Part shown: piece by piece, positions 51,770 to 60,901 of the stretch
Layout: each line of letters opens with the position of its first letter
Position numbering within the stretch: position 1 is the first letter of the stretch
Assembly (NCBI RefSeq): GCF_013408095.1
Contig: NZ_JACBZF010000005.1
Location: 248,001 to 312,000 of the forward strand
DNA: 64,000 bases
Direction of reading: 5' to 3'
Source of the DNA: Novosphingobium marinum
GTDB lineage: Bacteria > Pseudomonadota > Alphaproteobacteria > Sphingomonadales > Sphingomonadaceae
The notes under the pieces: model-generated
Database searches by the model: none
What the model saw: the letters and a program-made list of their open reading frames with translations, nothing else
Told to the model about the DNA's origin: nothing
Position numbers and translations under genes: made by a program

Positions 51770-51924
51770 GAAAATCCCTTCGCCGGTCCAACCTTCGTGC
51801 CGCTCCTGCCAGTCACCCCATTGACAGGCAAGGCTCGCTTCGCCATTGAGCGCGCCTCTCGGCAAGCCGCTTCGCCAAGAAGCGGCCTCCGGCGGGGCCT
51901 CCCGCCGACCACTAAGACCGGTGT

Positions 51925-52010
51925 GGACAGGTGGCCGAGTGGTTAAAGGCAGCAGACTGTAAATCTGCCCGCGCAAGCGTACGTTGGTTCGAATCCAGCC
52001 CTGTCCACCA
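51925..52010 (+). tRNA. tRNA-Tyr (anticodon GTA), insertion target
   Basis: 86 bases with a long variable arm (class II) and encoded CCA. The acceptor GGACAGG pairs with CCTGTCC, the anticodon region CAGACTGTAAATCTG gives GTA, and the T arm is TTGGTTCGAATCCAG. The gene is complete. An integrase gene follows within 200 bases on the same strand, so the 3' end is the probable attachment site. Confidence 0.96.
51985..52010 (+). other. Probable attachment site (attL) in tRNA-Tyr 3' end
   Basis: P4-type integrases usually recombine at the T arm and acceptor end of a tRNA gene, and the island begins right after it. No second copy of the tRNA 3' end was seen in the window, so the right junction (attR) would lie beyond base 64,000. 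The exact core is unknown. Confidence 0.6.
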
Positions 52011-52123
52011 CCGCCCTTTCTCAGCACATCCCCGAAAAGCCCTAGAAATCGCAGAAAACCAAGGGTATTCTGCCTTCCGATGGCCGCTCCTGTTCGCTGT
52101 TATTTGCCTGCAACCGGCAGTGA

Positions 52124-52164
52124 GTGTGGGGAAGGTGTGGGGAAGAGAGCGGGCTTCCCCACAC
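52124..52164 (+). repeat. 11-base direct and inverted repeats before integrase
   Basis: GTGTGGGGAAG occurs twice in perfect tandem (52124-52134 and 52135-52145). Its exact inverted copy CTTCCCCACAC follows at 52154-52164, making a hairpin with an eight-base loop. Placed between the tRNA and the integrase, these could be arm-type binding sites for the integrase or a terminator of tRNA read-through. Confidence 0.65.
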
Positions 52165-52206
52165 CGCGGCTCTCTCAATTGGCCTCCAGAAATATGGGGA
52201 ACGAGA

Positions 52207-53391
52207 ATGGGCAAACTTACAGCAGTGGCGGTCAAGGCCGCCTTGGCGAATCCGGGCACCTATCAGGATGGCGACGGTCTTTTCCTGAAAGTTGGAAAAA
52301 CTGGTGCGGCTTCCTGGCTCCTGCGACTCCAGCGCGATGGCAAACGTCAGGACATTGGTTTGGGTAGTGCGAAGCTGGTGACGCTGGCCGATGCGCGCGC
52401 GAAGGCCGCCGAACTCCGCAAGGCGGTGAAGGTCGAGAAACGCGATGTGTTGACGGAGAGGAAGGATGAGGAAGCTGCCAAGGTTACTTTCCGCGAAGCC
52501 GCTACCCAATATCATTCCGAAAACGAGGCAGGCTGGAAGAGTGATGTCTACGGTCGCCAATGGCTCGCCAGTCTGGAGAACTACGCCTTCCCGAAACTGG
52601 GCGATATGACGACTGGCGGAATCACCGCTGCGGACATTATCGGGGTGCTCACGCCGATTTGGCAGGAAATTCCGGAAACGGCTCGCCAGGTCCGCAACCG
52701 GATTTGCGCCGTGCTCGATTACTCCCATGCAAAGGGATGGCGCTCCACCGAAGCTCCATCGGGCAATAGCAGCCTTAAGGCGGGCCGAGGGCTGCCGCGA
52801 CAGATCAAGAAACCGGCCAACCGCAAGGCAATGCCGTACGTCGCCGTTCCTCCATTCCTCACCGCGTTGCGGCGCAAGCCATCCTATTCGCGCCTCGCGC
52901 TCGACCTTCTCATTTTGACGGGCGTTCGCTCGCAGGAAGTGCGGCTTGCTAAATGGGGTGAATTCGATCTGGACCAGCGCCTTTGGACAATCCCAGCCGA
53001 ACACATGAAGCGCAGCAGGGCGCACATCGTGCCGCTGTCAGAAGCGGCGATGGCGGTCCTTTCGAGGGCAGAAGCCATGCAGATGGAGGGAGCCGAAGTG
53101 GTTTTCCCCGGCATGACCGGCAAGGCCATGTCCAACATGACGCTGCTGAAGGTCATGCGAGACATGCAGGAGCCTTTCCACGTTCATGGTTTCCGCTCCA
53201 GCTTTACTGACTGGGCCGCGAATGAAGGCTTCCCCAATGCGGTTGTCGAAGCGGCATTGGCGCACAAGACGCCGGATGCTGTGCAGGCCGCGTATCGGCG
53301 AACGACCTATCTCGGCACGTCCGAGAATCCAGGCGCGAGAGTGAAGCTGATGGATGCGTGGGGAGAATACTGTTCTGGTGCCCATGCTTAA
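52207..53391 (+). CDS. P4-type tyrosine site-specific integrase
   Basis: 394 residues. The N-terminal arm-binding domain (DUF4102-like, YQDGDGLFLKVGKTGAASW, residues 18-36) and SAM-like core (90-190) precede the catalytic domain with Arg241 (LTGVRSQE), His327 and Arg330 (HVHGFRSSF), His353 (LAHK) and the nucleophile Tyr363 (AAYRRTTY). It would insert and excise the element at tRNA-Tyr. ATG at 52207; the open frame upstream runs through the tRNA and is not coding. No excisionase gene is recognised nearby. Confidence 0.93.
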   Translation: MGKLTAVAVKAALANPGTYQDGDGLFLKVGKTGAASWLLRLQRDGKRQDIGLGSAKLVTLADARAKAAELRKAVKVEKRDVLTERKDEEAAKVTFREAATQYHSENEAGWKSDVYGRQWLASLENYAFPKLGDMTTGGITAADIIGVLTPIWQEIPETARQVRNRICAVLDYSHAKGWRSTEAPSGNSSLKAGRGLPRQIKKPANRKAMPYVAVPPFLTALRRKPSYSRLALDLLILTGVRSQEVRLAKWGEFDLDQRLWTIPAEHMKRSRAHIVPLSEAAMAVLSRAEAMQMEGAEVVFPGMTGKAMSNMTLLKVMRDMQEPFHVHGFRSSFTDWAANEGFPNAVVEAALAHKTPDAVQAAYRRTTYLGTSENPGARVKLMDAWGEYCSGAHA

Positions 53392-53488
53392 GCCGGTATG
53401 CCCAAAATTGATCCTCCACCTAGGTGACATTGTAGATATCGCATCTTAAGCCACTTGCAGCTTTGATTTGAATCGGAAGGGTTTAGTT

Positions 53489-54229
53489 TTGTTCAGAAAA
53501 TTGTTTGGCGGAGGCGCGCCTCAATCGCCCGCGTACGAAGCCGGTCAGCACCTTTTCGAGCAGGGTATGAGAGCGGCCAGCGAGTATCGTACCGCCGACG
53601 CGATAGCGCTCTACACGGGGTCGATTGAAGCAAACCCGAATCCTGCACCGCTCATCAACCGAGCGAAGTTGTATCGCTGGCGACTGATGTTCGAAGACGC
53701 GATCACCGATCTAGAAACTGCTGTGAAGCTCGATAAGCAACAAGGCGACGAATTTGCTGCTCCGTTAGCACAGGAACTGCGCGAATGTAGGATTCTTGCT
53801 GAAAACCGATTTAATGGAAAGCGACCGCTTTTCATCGCGGATCTCAATGACAAAGGCTTCGATCATGTTGCGGGCCGAATTGCGGACACAATCTTTCAAG
53901 GCAACGGCCAACTTCTAGCGTATCACATGGTGAATGAAGTCGATAACGCGAAAAAGTTCGAAAATCTGTCTGATTTCCCTTCAGTGAAAACGCTTCTAAA
54001 CAATTGGATGAAAGATCAAAATGTCATAGATCAAGCTCTGGCTGACCAACGCATCCACGCCGAATACGAACCAAAGCGCGGCATCTTCGAAGCGATGGTT
54101 TGCGTATATGACTACCCCGACATGGCAAAACTGCGTGATACGATCGTGCGAAAGATATGGTGCTTGTTAAACCCGCCAAGCCAAATGCAAGCGATTTGGG
54201 AAGCGAGTCTTCGTGATCCAGTTCAGTAA
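53489..54229 (+). CDS. Orphan island protein with TPR-like N-terminus
   Basis: 246 residues. Residues 15-90 show two or three tetratricopeptide-like helices (EQGMRAASEYRTADAIALYT; INRAKLYRWRLMFEDAITDLETA, read as two pieces). The C-terminal 140 residues (RPLFIADLNDKGFDHVAGRIAD onward) match no family I know. No signal or membrane segment. The start is probably the TTG at 53489 (GGAAGG upstream); a TTG 21 bases earlier is possible. The gene is visibly richer in A and T than its neighbours, a sign of separate acquisition. It lies in the cargo spot next to the integrase, convergent with the next gene. Confidence 0.7.
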   Translation: MFRKLFGGGAPQSPAYEAGQHLFEQGMRAASEYRTADAIALYTGSIEANPNPAPLINRAKLYRWRLMFEDAITDLETAVKLDKQQGDEFAAPLAQELRECRILAENRFNGKRPLFIADLNDKGFDHVAGRIADTIFQGNGQLLAYHMVNEVDNAKKFENLSDFPSVKTLLNNWMKDQNVIDQALADQRIHAEYEPKRGIFEAMVCVYDYPDMAKLRDTIVRKIWCLLNPPSQMQAIWEASLRDPVQ

Positions 54230-54308
54230 ATGATCCCGCGATAACGAATCGAGCGCAAATGGGCTGTAGGGCCAAGAGAGTATAGTATTCGGCGATTGCG
54301 ATAGCGCC

Positions 54309-55067
54309 CTACGGTGCCACTTGGATCGCACAACTGACCGAATGCCCCACTTCTCGCGCCCGCTCGTTGCAGTGTTCGAGCACCTCGCGGTTTGCACTGA
54401 GGATGCGCTGCGCTGTAGCCAGTTCCTCCCAAGCTTCGGGGTTCTGAGAACGGATCAACCGTATTCCGGCGTCCACGATTGTCGGCTCTCCAACGGCTTT
54501 GCGAGCCATTCGTTCGGGCCAGTGCCAGCTTTCGGGCATGGTGCGTGCAATGGTGCCGGGCAGGATCGACCATAGCAGGATACCGACAGCCAGCCCTAAG
54601 CCTGCAAAGCGCCAGGTCTGGCGCGTCTGTTCGGCCTCTGCGCGGACGCGCCCGACAATAACCGCGAGCCGACCGGTTACATTGTCCAGGTCTTTGCGGC
54701 CCTGCCGGAATAGGTCGCTACTGTCGCGCAGCATGTCGAGAGAGGCGCGCTTGATCTGAACCGCGATATCTTCCGGCGTCAGCTCGATGGCGGGCTTGTT
54801 GCCGATTGCGGTCAGCGTCTTGGAGACCTGTGCCAGTTGATCGGCCATCTGGCCGAGCGTGGCCGTGTAGTCCGGAATCACGATGTCGGCTCGTTCCCTG
54901 GCCATGTTCTGGACTGTATGGCGTACCATCGCCATCTCGCCTTCAAGACGAGCGAAGGCTTCCGTTGCCGGGTCGGACTCGGTCACCGGCTCCGGTTCTG
55001 GTCTCGGCGCGGGCGGTTCCTCGACTTCGAGGTCCAGTTGCACTTCTTCGATGTGGTCTTCTTCCAT
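54309..55067 (-). CDS. Coiled-coil membrane protein (DUF6118-like)
   Basis: 252 residues. An acidic, proline-rich N-terminus (residues 1-35) is followed by a predicted coiled coil (about 40-145), one transmembrane helix (FAGLGLAVGILLWSIL, near residue 155) and a C-terminal region ending SVSCAIQVAP. I match it with moderate certainty to DUF6118, a family seen beside TraA relaxases in sphingomonads. It may act in transfer or surface exclusion (inference). ATG at 55065-55067. It follows the relaxase gene by ten bases, so they form an operon. Confidence 0.7.
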   Translation of the reverse strand: MEEDHIEEVQLDLEVEEPPAPRPEPEPVTESDPATEAFARLEGEMAMVRHTVQNMARERADIVIPDYTATLGQMADQLAQVSKTLTAIGNKPAIELTPEDIAVQIKRASLDMLRDSSDLFRQGRKDLDNVTGRLAVIVGRVRAEAEQTRQTWRFAGLGLAVGILLWSILPGTIARTMPESWHWPERMARKAVGEPTIVDAGIRLIRSQNPEAWEELATAQRILSANREVLEHCNERAREVGHSVSCAIQVAP

Positions 55068-55077
55068 TTCGTTTCTC

Positions 55078-57963
55078 CTAAATGCCCATGTCGAAAGCGC
55101 GGGTGCGCTCGCGGCTGAGAGTTGCGGTGAGTTCGTTTGCGATGCTGCGTTCGGGCTTCGGATTGATGCCGAGTTCGCGCGTCTTGCCGCGCAGCAGGCC
55201 TTCGATCTGGGGATCGCGTTCAAGCGACTTCGCCAGCTCGGCCAGCTTGGCCGATACGCGGGCAGCGCCTGCGCGGTCGCCCTGCTGTTCAAGCTGCTTG
55301 CGCGCCGTGCTCAGTCCCTGCCAGTCGCTGACAAAGCGCTCGGATCGCAGCGCCGGATCGGTGCGCACTGCGGCCTCTTGGCTCATGGCGCGCATGACTT
55401 CCTGGCTGCGCCCGCCAGCGGCCTTTGCAATCAGCTCAGGATGCCGCTCCAGCGCTTTGGCGAGATCGGCTGCGGCATGGGGCCGGATTGCATCGAGCGT
55501 CTTCCCTGCCTTCTCCAGCGCGTCTTTCTGGTGCGGAAGCACGGGCAAGCCATGAGCCTGCATCGTACCGATATCGCCAAGCGCACGGGCGTAGCGTTCG
55601 ACCGCGCGGTGCTGGTCGTTCTGCGTGTTTGCCTGGGCGGGAATCGGCTCAAGTGATCGGGCCTGCGGGCGGAAGTTTCCGAAGATCGATTTGGCCTTCT
55701 CCGGCACCTGCCGCACCATCTCCACGATCCGCTCGCGGAAGCTGATGCCGCGGAGTTCGGCAAAGGCCTGCTCGGGTTTGTAGTCGCCCGCCATGTCCTT
55801 CCCACGCTCACGGCTGAGCGTGCGAACCAGTCTGGACTGTTCGGCGAAGTCATCGCGCCCATAATGGAGGGCCAATCCGTCGCGATGACGCGACATGGCG
55901 ACATAGGCCGAATGACTGTCCATACCCGGCGTGGCGAGCACATGCGCGCGATCCACCGTCATGCCCTGCGCTTTGTGTATCGTAGCCGCGTAGCCATGAT
56001 CGATGTGGCCATAGTCCTTGGTGTCGAAGGCAACTTCGCGTCCATCTTCGGTGCGCACCGCCATGCGCTGCGGGCTGGCCATTGCGACCGTGCCAAGCGT
56101 CCCGTTCTTCACCCCAAGTCCGCGCTCGTTACGCAGGAAGATAATTCGGTCGCCGTTCGCGAACTGCCGCTCGCCGCGTGCCGCCTTGATCGTGGCATCG
56201 ACACCTAGTGCGCCAGCCTCGCGCATCTTCCCGCGCGCCATCTGGTTCAGCTCGCGCACCTCGTCATTCGTATGGGTTAGGATGATCCGGCTATCGCCGG
56301 GGCTGGCCTGCCGTTCCTGATTCCACCGCTCGATCAGTTCTGTCCGCGCGACCTCGCGCGTGTCAGCGGCATGGACCATGCCGCGCTCTTCATAGGAGCG
56401 GATCGCTTCGCCGGTCCGGCCCGTGGCGAGGTGCCGGGTCGCATCTTGCTGCCATGCGGAAAGCTGGCGGCGAACCTCGCTGATCTCGACCCCGCCGTGG
56501 CGCTCGTGGATCGCCCTGAACGCCGCGCCTGCTTCGATGGCCTGAAGCTGATGCTGGTCGCCAACCAGCACCACCTTCGCACCGGCCTTGGCTGCATGGG
56601 ACAGCACGCGCTCCATCTGGCGCGTGCCGACCATGCCCGCTTCGTCGATGACGAGCACGTCGCGCGAAGTGAGTTGCTCGCGTCCTTTGCCCCATTGATG
56701 CTCAAGGCTGGCGACGGTGCGCGATGCGATGCCGGAGCCGTTCCTCAGACCCTCGGCGGCAATGCCGGAAAGGGTTGCGCCGCGCACAGTGTAGCCTGCG
56801 TTTTCCCATGCCTCGCGCGCCACGCCCAGCATGGCGCTTTTGCCGGTTCCGGCGTAGCCAACGACAACCGCAAGACCACCATTCTTGGTGACGTGCTCGA
56901 AGGCAGATTTCTGCTCACCGGACAGGACCAGTCCGCGCTTCGCAGCACTGGCGAATGCGGCGTTTCGCTGGACATCGCTGAGGCTGTGCTTGGCGTGCCC
57001 GGCCATTGTGTCGGCGGCGCGGTGCAGGCGCTGTTCGGTCTCGATCATGGCGCGCGAAGTGAACCGATCCTGCTCGCGTCCATCTTTGCCAAGCGAAATC
57101 AGTTCGGGCGATGCGCGCACGGCACTGAAGACCGCATCGAACTGCTCCTTGCCGTCGCTGTGCCGGTGAACAAATGCGGCAAGATCGCGCTGCGTGAACG
57201 TCGCCTGCTGGTGCGTTATCGCATCCAATGCGAGCGCAGGGTTGGCGATGATCCGCTTGCCATTACGTTGAGAGATGGCGCGGTGCTCTTCGATCCGTTC
57301 GGCTTCCAGACCGCGCTCGCCAATGCGTGAGGCGGCAGGGCCGATCTTGTCCTGTGGTTCCAGCGCAATGCCCTGCGCCTCCAGGCTGCGGTGATCGATC
57401 CGCGCGTCGATGTCGCGTTCTGCCAGGGCGCGGTTCACATGATCGGCCCAGCGCTCGCGCCATTGTTCGATCAGCGCGGTCTTGTTCCAGCCGCGAACCT
57501 TTGCGCCAAAGCCATCCTTCGTCACTTCGCGCATCGTGAGCATGACATGCGCATGGGGCTTGGCCTTGCCGTCCTCACCAATATCCCAATGGACGTTGAG
57601 ATCGGCGATCATGCCTTTCTCGACGAACTCGGCTTTCACGAACTCGCGCGCCAGTTTGATGTTGTCCTTCTTGGAAAGCTCGCGTGGCAAAGCGAACTCG
57701 ACCTCGCGGGCGAGCTGGGCATCCTTGCGTTTCTCGGCGGTCTCGACCGCATTCCACAAGGTGGCGCGGTCGGCGAAGGCTTCGGGCGCGCCTTTGGGCA
57801 GCATCACTTCGGAATGAAGGACGCCTGCCTTGTTGGTGAAGTCGTGGTCACGGTCGATGCGCTCATCGTGCAATCTCTCGCCCGCACGATAGGCCGCCGC
57901 CGCAACAGCACTGCGTCCGCTCGACCTTCCGATGACCTTTGCGCTGAAGTGAAAGATTGCCAT
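55078..57963 (-). CDS. traA: TraA-type conjugative relaxase-helicase (MobQ family)
   Basis: 961 residues. The N-terminal relaxase has the nucleophile candidate Tyr25 (AAAAYRAGERL), His125 (NVHWD) and the metal pair His137/His139 (KPHAHVML). A RecD2-like helicase follows (Walker A GYAGTGKSAML at 369-379, Walker B VLVIDEAGMVG, SF1 motif HGYAATIHKAQGMT), then a long coiled-coil tail. It would nick at oriT and unwind the strand for transfer. ATG at 57961-57963. It is divergent from the traC/traD-like genes across the oriT-like site, exactly as in Ti-type plasmids. Confidence 0.92.
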   Translation of the reverse strand: MAIFHFSAKVIGRSSGRSAVAAAAYRAGERLHDERIDRDHDFTNKAGVLHSEVMLPKGAPEAFADRATLWNAVETAEKRKDAQLAREVEFALPRELSKKDNIKLAREFVKAEFVEKGMIADLNVHWDIGEDGKAKPHAHVMLTMREVTKDGFGAKVRGWNKTALIEQWRERWADHVNRALAERDIDARIDHRSLEAQGIALEPQDKIGPAASRIGERGLEAERIEEHRAISQRNGKRIIANPALALDAITHQQATFTQRDLAAFVHRHSDGKEQFDAVFSAVRASPELISLGKDGREQDRFTSRAMIETEQRLHRAADTMAGHAKHSLSDVQRNAAFASAAKRGLVLSGEQKSAFEHVTKNGGLAVVVGYAGTGKSAMLGVAREAWENAGYTVRGATLSGIAAEGLRNGSGIASRTVASLEHQWGKGREQLTSRDVLVIDEAGMVGTRQMERVLSHAAKAGAKVVLVGDQHQLQAIEAGAAFRAIHERHGGVEISEVRRQLSAWQQDATRHLATGRTGEAIRSYEERGMVHAADTREVARTELIERWNQERQASPGDSRIILTHTNDEVRELNQMARGKMREAGALGVDATIKAARGERQFANGDRIIFLRNERGLGVKNGTLGTVAMASPQRMAVRTEDGREVAFDTKDYGHIDHGYAATIHKAQGMTVDRAHVLATPGMDSHSAYVAMSRHRDGLALHYGRDDFAEQSRLVRTLSRERGKDMAGDYKPEQAFAELRGISFRERIVEMVRQVPEKAKSIFGNFRPQARSLEPIPAQANTQNDQHRAVERYARALGDIGTMQAHGLPVLPHQKDALEKAGKTLDAIRPHAAADLAKALERHPELIAKAAGGRSQEVMRAMSQEAAVRTDPALRSERFVSDWQGLSTARKQLEQQGDRAGAARVSAKLAELAKSLERDPQIEGLLRGKTRELGINPKPERSIANELTATLSRERTRAFDMGI

Positions 57964-57992
57964 GTCGGCAATCCAGTTACACTCCAAACGCC

Positions 57993-58020
57993 ACGTCGGC
58001 ACGACGTATAAGCGCGCCCT
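57993..58020 (+). other. Predicted origin of transfer (oriT) with nic consensus
   Basis: ACGTCG (57993-57998) and CGACGT (58002-58007) form a perfect inverted repeat with a three-base loop. Directly after it comes TAAGCGCGCCCT (58009-58020), one base different from the RSF1010 nic core TAAGTGCGCCCT, and Ti-plasmid oriTs are closely related. By analogy the nick would fall between 58016 and 58017. It lies between the divergent relaxase and accessory genes, the expected place. Confidence 0.82.
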
Positions 58021-58136
58021 CTCATGATAAAATCCTGATCGGGACTAGGCGGTATCACACTGTCCCGGCGACCTTACTGCATTGGATTACAAGCACGATT
58101 ATCATGGCTCCATCACACCAACGATGGAGACAACAC

Positions 58137-58442
58137 ATGCGCAAACCCCGCGATTTTGATTCGGAGCTGAAGGCGCTCGCCGAGAAGGCAAAGCAGTTGA
58201 AGGAACGCCGCGTGCGCGAGCTTGGCGCGCTGGTCACGGCAACCGGAGCCGACGCGCTCGATGCCGAAGTGCTGGCTGGCGCACTGCTCGACGCTGCCGC
58301 CAACACCGACAAGGCGACCGCGGAGGGCTGGCGCAGGCGTGGCGCGGCCTTCTTTCAGGGCAAGCAGCGCAACACTGCGAGCGGACCTCGCCAGCAGCCG
58401 GAAGGCATTCTCCCGCTCGACGGCGGCGCGGCATCGGCTTGA
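58137..58442 (+). CDS. TraC-like mobilization accessory protein
   Basis: 101 residues. The N-terminal helix KPRDFDSELKALAEKAKQL and the following RRVRELGALVTATGADALDAE match the small TraC/TraD conjugal-transfer proteins that help the relaxase at oriT. ATG at 58137. The TGA overlaps by none with the next gene but the two are only 22 bases apart. Divergent from traA. Confidence 0.78.
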   Translation: MRKPRDFDSELKALAEKAKQLKERRVRELGALVTATGADALDAEVLAGALLDAAANTDKATAEGWRRRGAAFFQGKQRNTASGPRQQPEGILPLDGGAASA

Positions 58443-58464
58443 GGCAGCAAAGGCGCGAACCGAC

Positions 58465-58698
58465 ATGCGCGAATGGCAGGTCAAACGACGCGAACGGACC
58501 CGGCGGCTTATCGAGCTGGGCGGCCTCGTCGCCAAGGCCGATCTGGTCGAACTAACCGATGATGATCGCGCTGCACTTTACGGAGCATTCCTCACCGTTG
58601 CCGCCAAGTTGCGTGGGCCTGATGGTGCGCAGGCGCTGGTGCTGTTCCGGCGCAAGGGGAAGAGGGCTTTCGAGGCTGAGCAATCGAATGATGGATAG
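58465..58698 (+). CDS. TraD-like mobilization accessory protein
   Basis: 77 residues, basic. RRERTRRLIELGGLVAKADL, then ELTDDDRAALYGAFLTVAAK, is the pattern of the TraD family that accompanies TraA in Ti-type systems. The ATG at 58465 is the best start, although similarity seems to extend a few residues upstream. It is convergent with the helicase gene, which ends 28 bases away. Confidence 0.75.
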   Translation: MREWQVKRRERTRRLIELGGLVAKADLVELTDDDRAALYGAFLTVAAKLRGPDGAQALVLFRRKGKRAFEAEQSNDG

Positions 58699-58726
58699 CG
58701 GCGCAGTCCGAACGGCAATTGGTGCG

Positions 58727-60901
58727 CTAATCCCGTCCTAAAATTGAGCTGGTCAACTCAGCCAATCCGCTAGCGTCTAGGTGAGCGGACAACGCATCTT
58801 TCTGCAGCAATTCCTCTGTCAAATGTGGATGGAATTTCTCGAACAAAAGGTTCGGTGAATGAGCAAATAGGTCCACCTCTTTGCCATCTGCCAGAGCTGA
58901 AAGTGCGTCGATCAACTCCGGACTGTTGTCCTTACCGAACACTTCCAGAAACCCGTCGTGTGTCTGCACGGTGAAGCCGTTGGCGCGAAGGGCGAGTGCC
59001 AAGGTCGTTGTCCGAACGGAACCTGTTTTGGTCGCTATGACAGCAGCATTGTCGCTGAGCTGCGCAATCCTTCCGGGGTCAAATTGCAGTTGGCCGTAGT
59101 TGCTGCGTGCCTCGTCGAGTAGCTCTAGCGCAGTCGGATCAAGATAGATCGGGCGCTTTTGTCCTTTTAGAACATCGAACATTCGCTCGATCACGCGGTC
59201 GTGGATGTTGCCAGGATCGCCCCCAAAAATGGGCGGCACTCCGGCTTTCGCTGGTGCAACCATAATGACACGATCCCGGTCGAGAACTTCTTGCACCAGC
59301 CAGCGCCTGCGCGAAAAAATGAGAAGCATTCCCGGCGCGATCATGTTGTCGATGGGAAGTGTCCCAAGCTCCTTACCGCCGGAAATCAGCCGGTATTCTT
59401 CGGGTGTCTGGAACACGGCATAGAAGCTGTAATGCTCGACCAAGTTCTCGCCCATTTCACCGAGCAGTAGCAGTCCATCACTGGCTTGCTCGATGAGCGC
59501 AGTTTCGGGATGTCCGAGCGTCCGCAAAACATCCAGGAACAGCTGTGTATCGACCTGACGGAATGGCCCGATCTGGCAGAGAATCCCGTAGAGTTGCTGC
59601 GCACGTATTCCGCCTCGCTCGGCGATCACTGAGAGGATTTGGTGAACGAGGGTCGAAAGGTGAAGGGCCTCGCGTTGCGGCGGTTCACACCAGCCCTCCA
59701 AAAGCAATTCGATCATCGCTATGGCCCGCACCATCCCAAGGCGAAGACGGTCCGAGAAATTGCTCGTCGGCGTAAGCTTCGCCTCGACTGCGTATTGTCG
59801 AAGGATGGCTGGCTTGCCCGGTCGCCGCCCTGATCGGCCAAGCCTTTGCCTGAGCGATGCGACGCTGAACGGTGCGCCAATCTGGCCGACACAGGTCACA
59901 TCGCCAATGTCGATTCCCAGTTCCAGCGTGGAAGTGCAGATGGCAGTCGTCGGCGCAGTACCATCTTTCAGGCGACGTTCGACGAAGTCTCGATGCTCGC
60001 GCGACAGGCTGGCGTGGTGAGGGTAAAACTCCTGCGGCAGGTGTTCCTTTTCGCAAAGTGCGCGCAACCGATCTGAGTAGATTTCAACTGCCTGACGCGC
60101 ACCGCCAAAGACAAGATTGTCGCTGCCTCTCAGGTGTTCGAATAGGTGCTGCGCGATGGCATCCGTCGCTGAAGGGCCTTCATCATCCTTGTCGCCTGCA
60201 ACGTAGCCACGAAGCTGAAGCTGCAATTCGGCTGATCCGCTCTCGGCAATGACCTGTTCGACTTCACTTGGGCTGTCAGGGCGAAGATAAGCCTTCGCCA
60301 GCTCCATATCTCCGAGTGTGGCCGACAAACCAACCCGGCGGATAGGTCTCTTGAGAGCAATTTCGAGGCGCGTGAGAAGCGAACGCATCTGGATGCCACG
60401 CTCACTGTCGAGGACCGAATGCAATTCATCGAGAATGACTGCGCGCGTCGCACCAAACAGCCTCGGAATCTCCAATCCGCGTCGAATGAAGAGAGCCTCA
60501 AGTGACTCCGGGGTGATAAGCAGCACGCCCCTCGGTCGCTTGGTAGCCTTTGCCTTTACCGATGACGAAACATCGCCATGCCACGGCGTAATAGGCAAGT
60601 CTGTATCGCGACATATGTCTTCAAGTCGCCGCGCCTGATCGGTGATGAGCGCCTTCAGCGGCGCGACATACAGGACATCAAATCCGGAGTCCTCACTGGG
60701 TTCGTCGAGCAATTGGGACAGTAGCGGGAGAAATGCGGCTTCGGTCTTACCTCCTGCGGTGCTGGCAGCGACAATCAGGTCACGATTGCCGTCCATAAGC
60801 ACGTTAGTTGCGCGCGCCTGAATATCGCGCAATTCCTTCCAGCCTTGCTGACGTATCCATTTCTGGATTGGTCGAGCCAGCTTGTCGAACGCAGTGCTCA
60901 C
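58727..60901 (-). CDS. sngC: DExH helicase, SngC-like (Shango)
   Basis: 724 residues, superfamily 2. Motif I AASTAGGKTEAA (about 45-56), motif II VILDELHSVLD (DELH at 158-161), motif III VGLSATLGD, motif VI QRLGRSGRR. The C-terminal half resembles the Lhr/BrxHI type. With the two upstream genes it makes the TerB/ATPase/helicase set of the Shango system; the BREX proteins BrxD and BrxHI are related. The GTG at 60901 overlaps the stop of the ATPase gene by four bases (GTGA), giving tight coupling. Confidence 0.8.
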   Translation of the reverse strand: MSTAFDKLARPIQKWIRQQGWKELRDIQARATNVLMDGNRDLIVAASTAGGKTEAAFLPLLSQLLDEPSEDSGFDVLYVAPLKALITDQARRLEDICRDTDLPITPWHGDVSSSVKAKATKRPRGVLLITPESLEALFIRRGLEIPRLFGATRAVILDELHSVLDSERGIQMRSLLTRLEIALKRPIRRVGLSATLGDMELAKAYLRPDSPSEVEQVIAESGSAELQLQLRGYVAGDKDDEGPSATDAIAQHLFEHLRGSDNLVFGGARQAVEIYSDRLRALCEKEHLPQEFYPHHASLSREHRDFVERRLKDGTAPTTAICTSTLELGIDIGDVTCVGQIGAPFSVASLRQRLGRSGRRPGKPAILRQYAVEAKLTPTSNFSDRLRLGMVRAIAMIELLLEGWCEPPQREALHLSTLVHQILSVIAERGGIRAQQLYGILCQIGPFRQVDTQLFLDVLRTLGHPETALIEQASDGLLLLGEMGENLVEHYSFYAVFQTPEEYRLISGGKELGTLPIDNMIAPGMLLIFSRRRWLVQEVLDRDRVIMVAPAKAGVPPIFGGDPGNIHDRVIERMFDVLKGQKRPIYLDPTALELLDEARSNYGQLQFDPGRIAQLSDNAAVIATKTGSVRTTTLALALRANGFTVQTHDGFLEVFGKDNSPELIDALSALADGKEVDLFAHSPNLLFEKFHPHLTEELLQKDALSAHLDASGLAELTSSILGRD

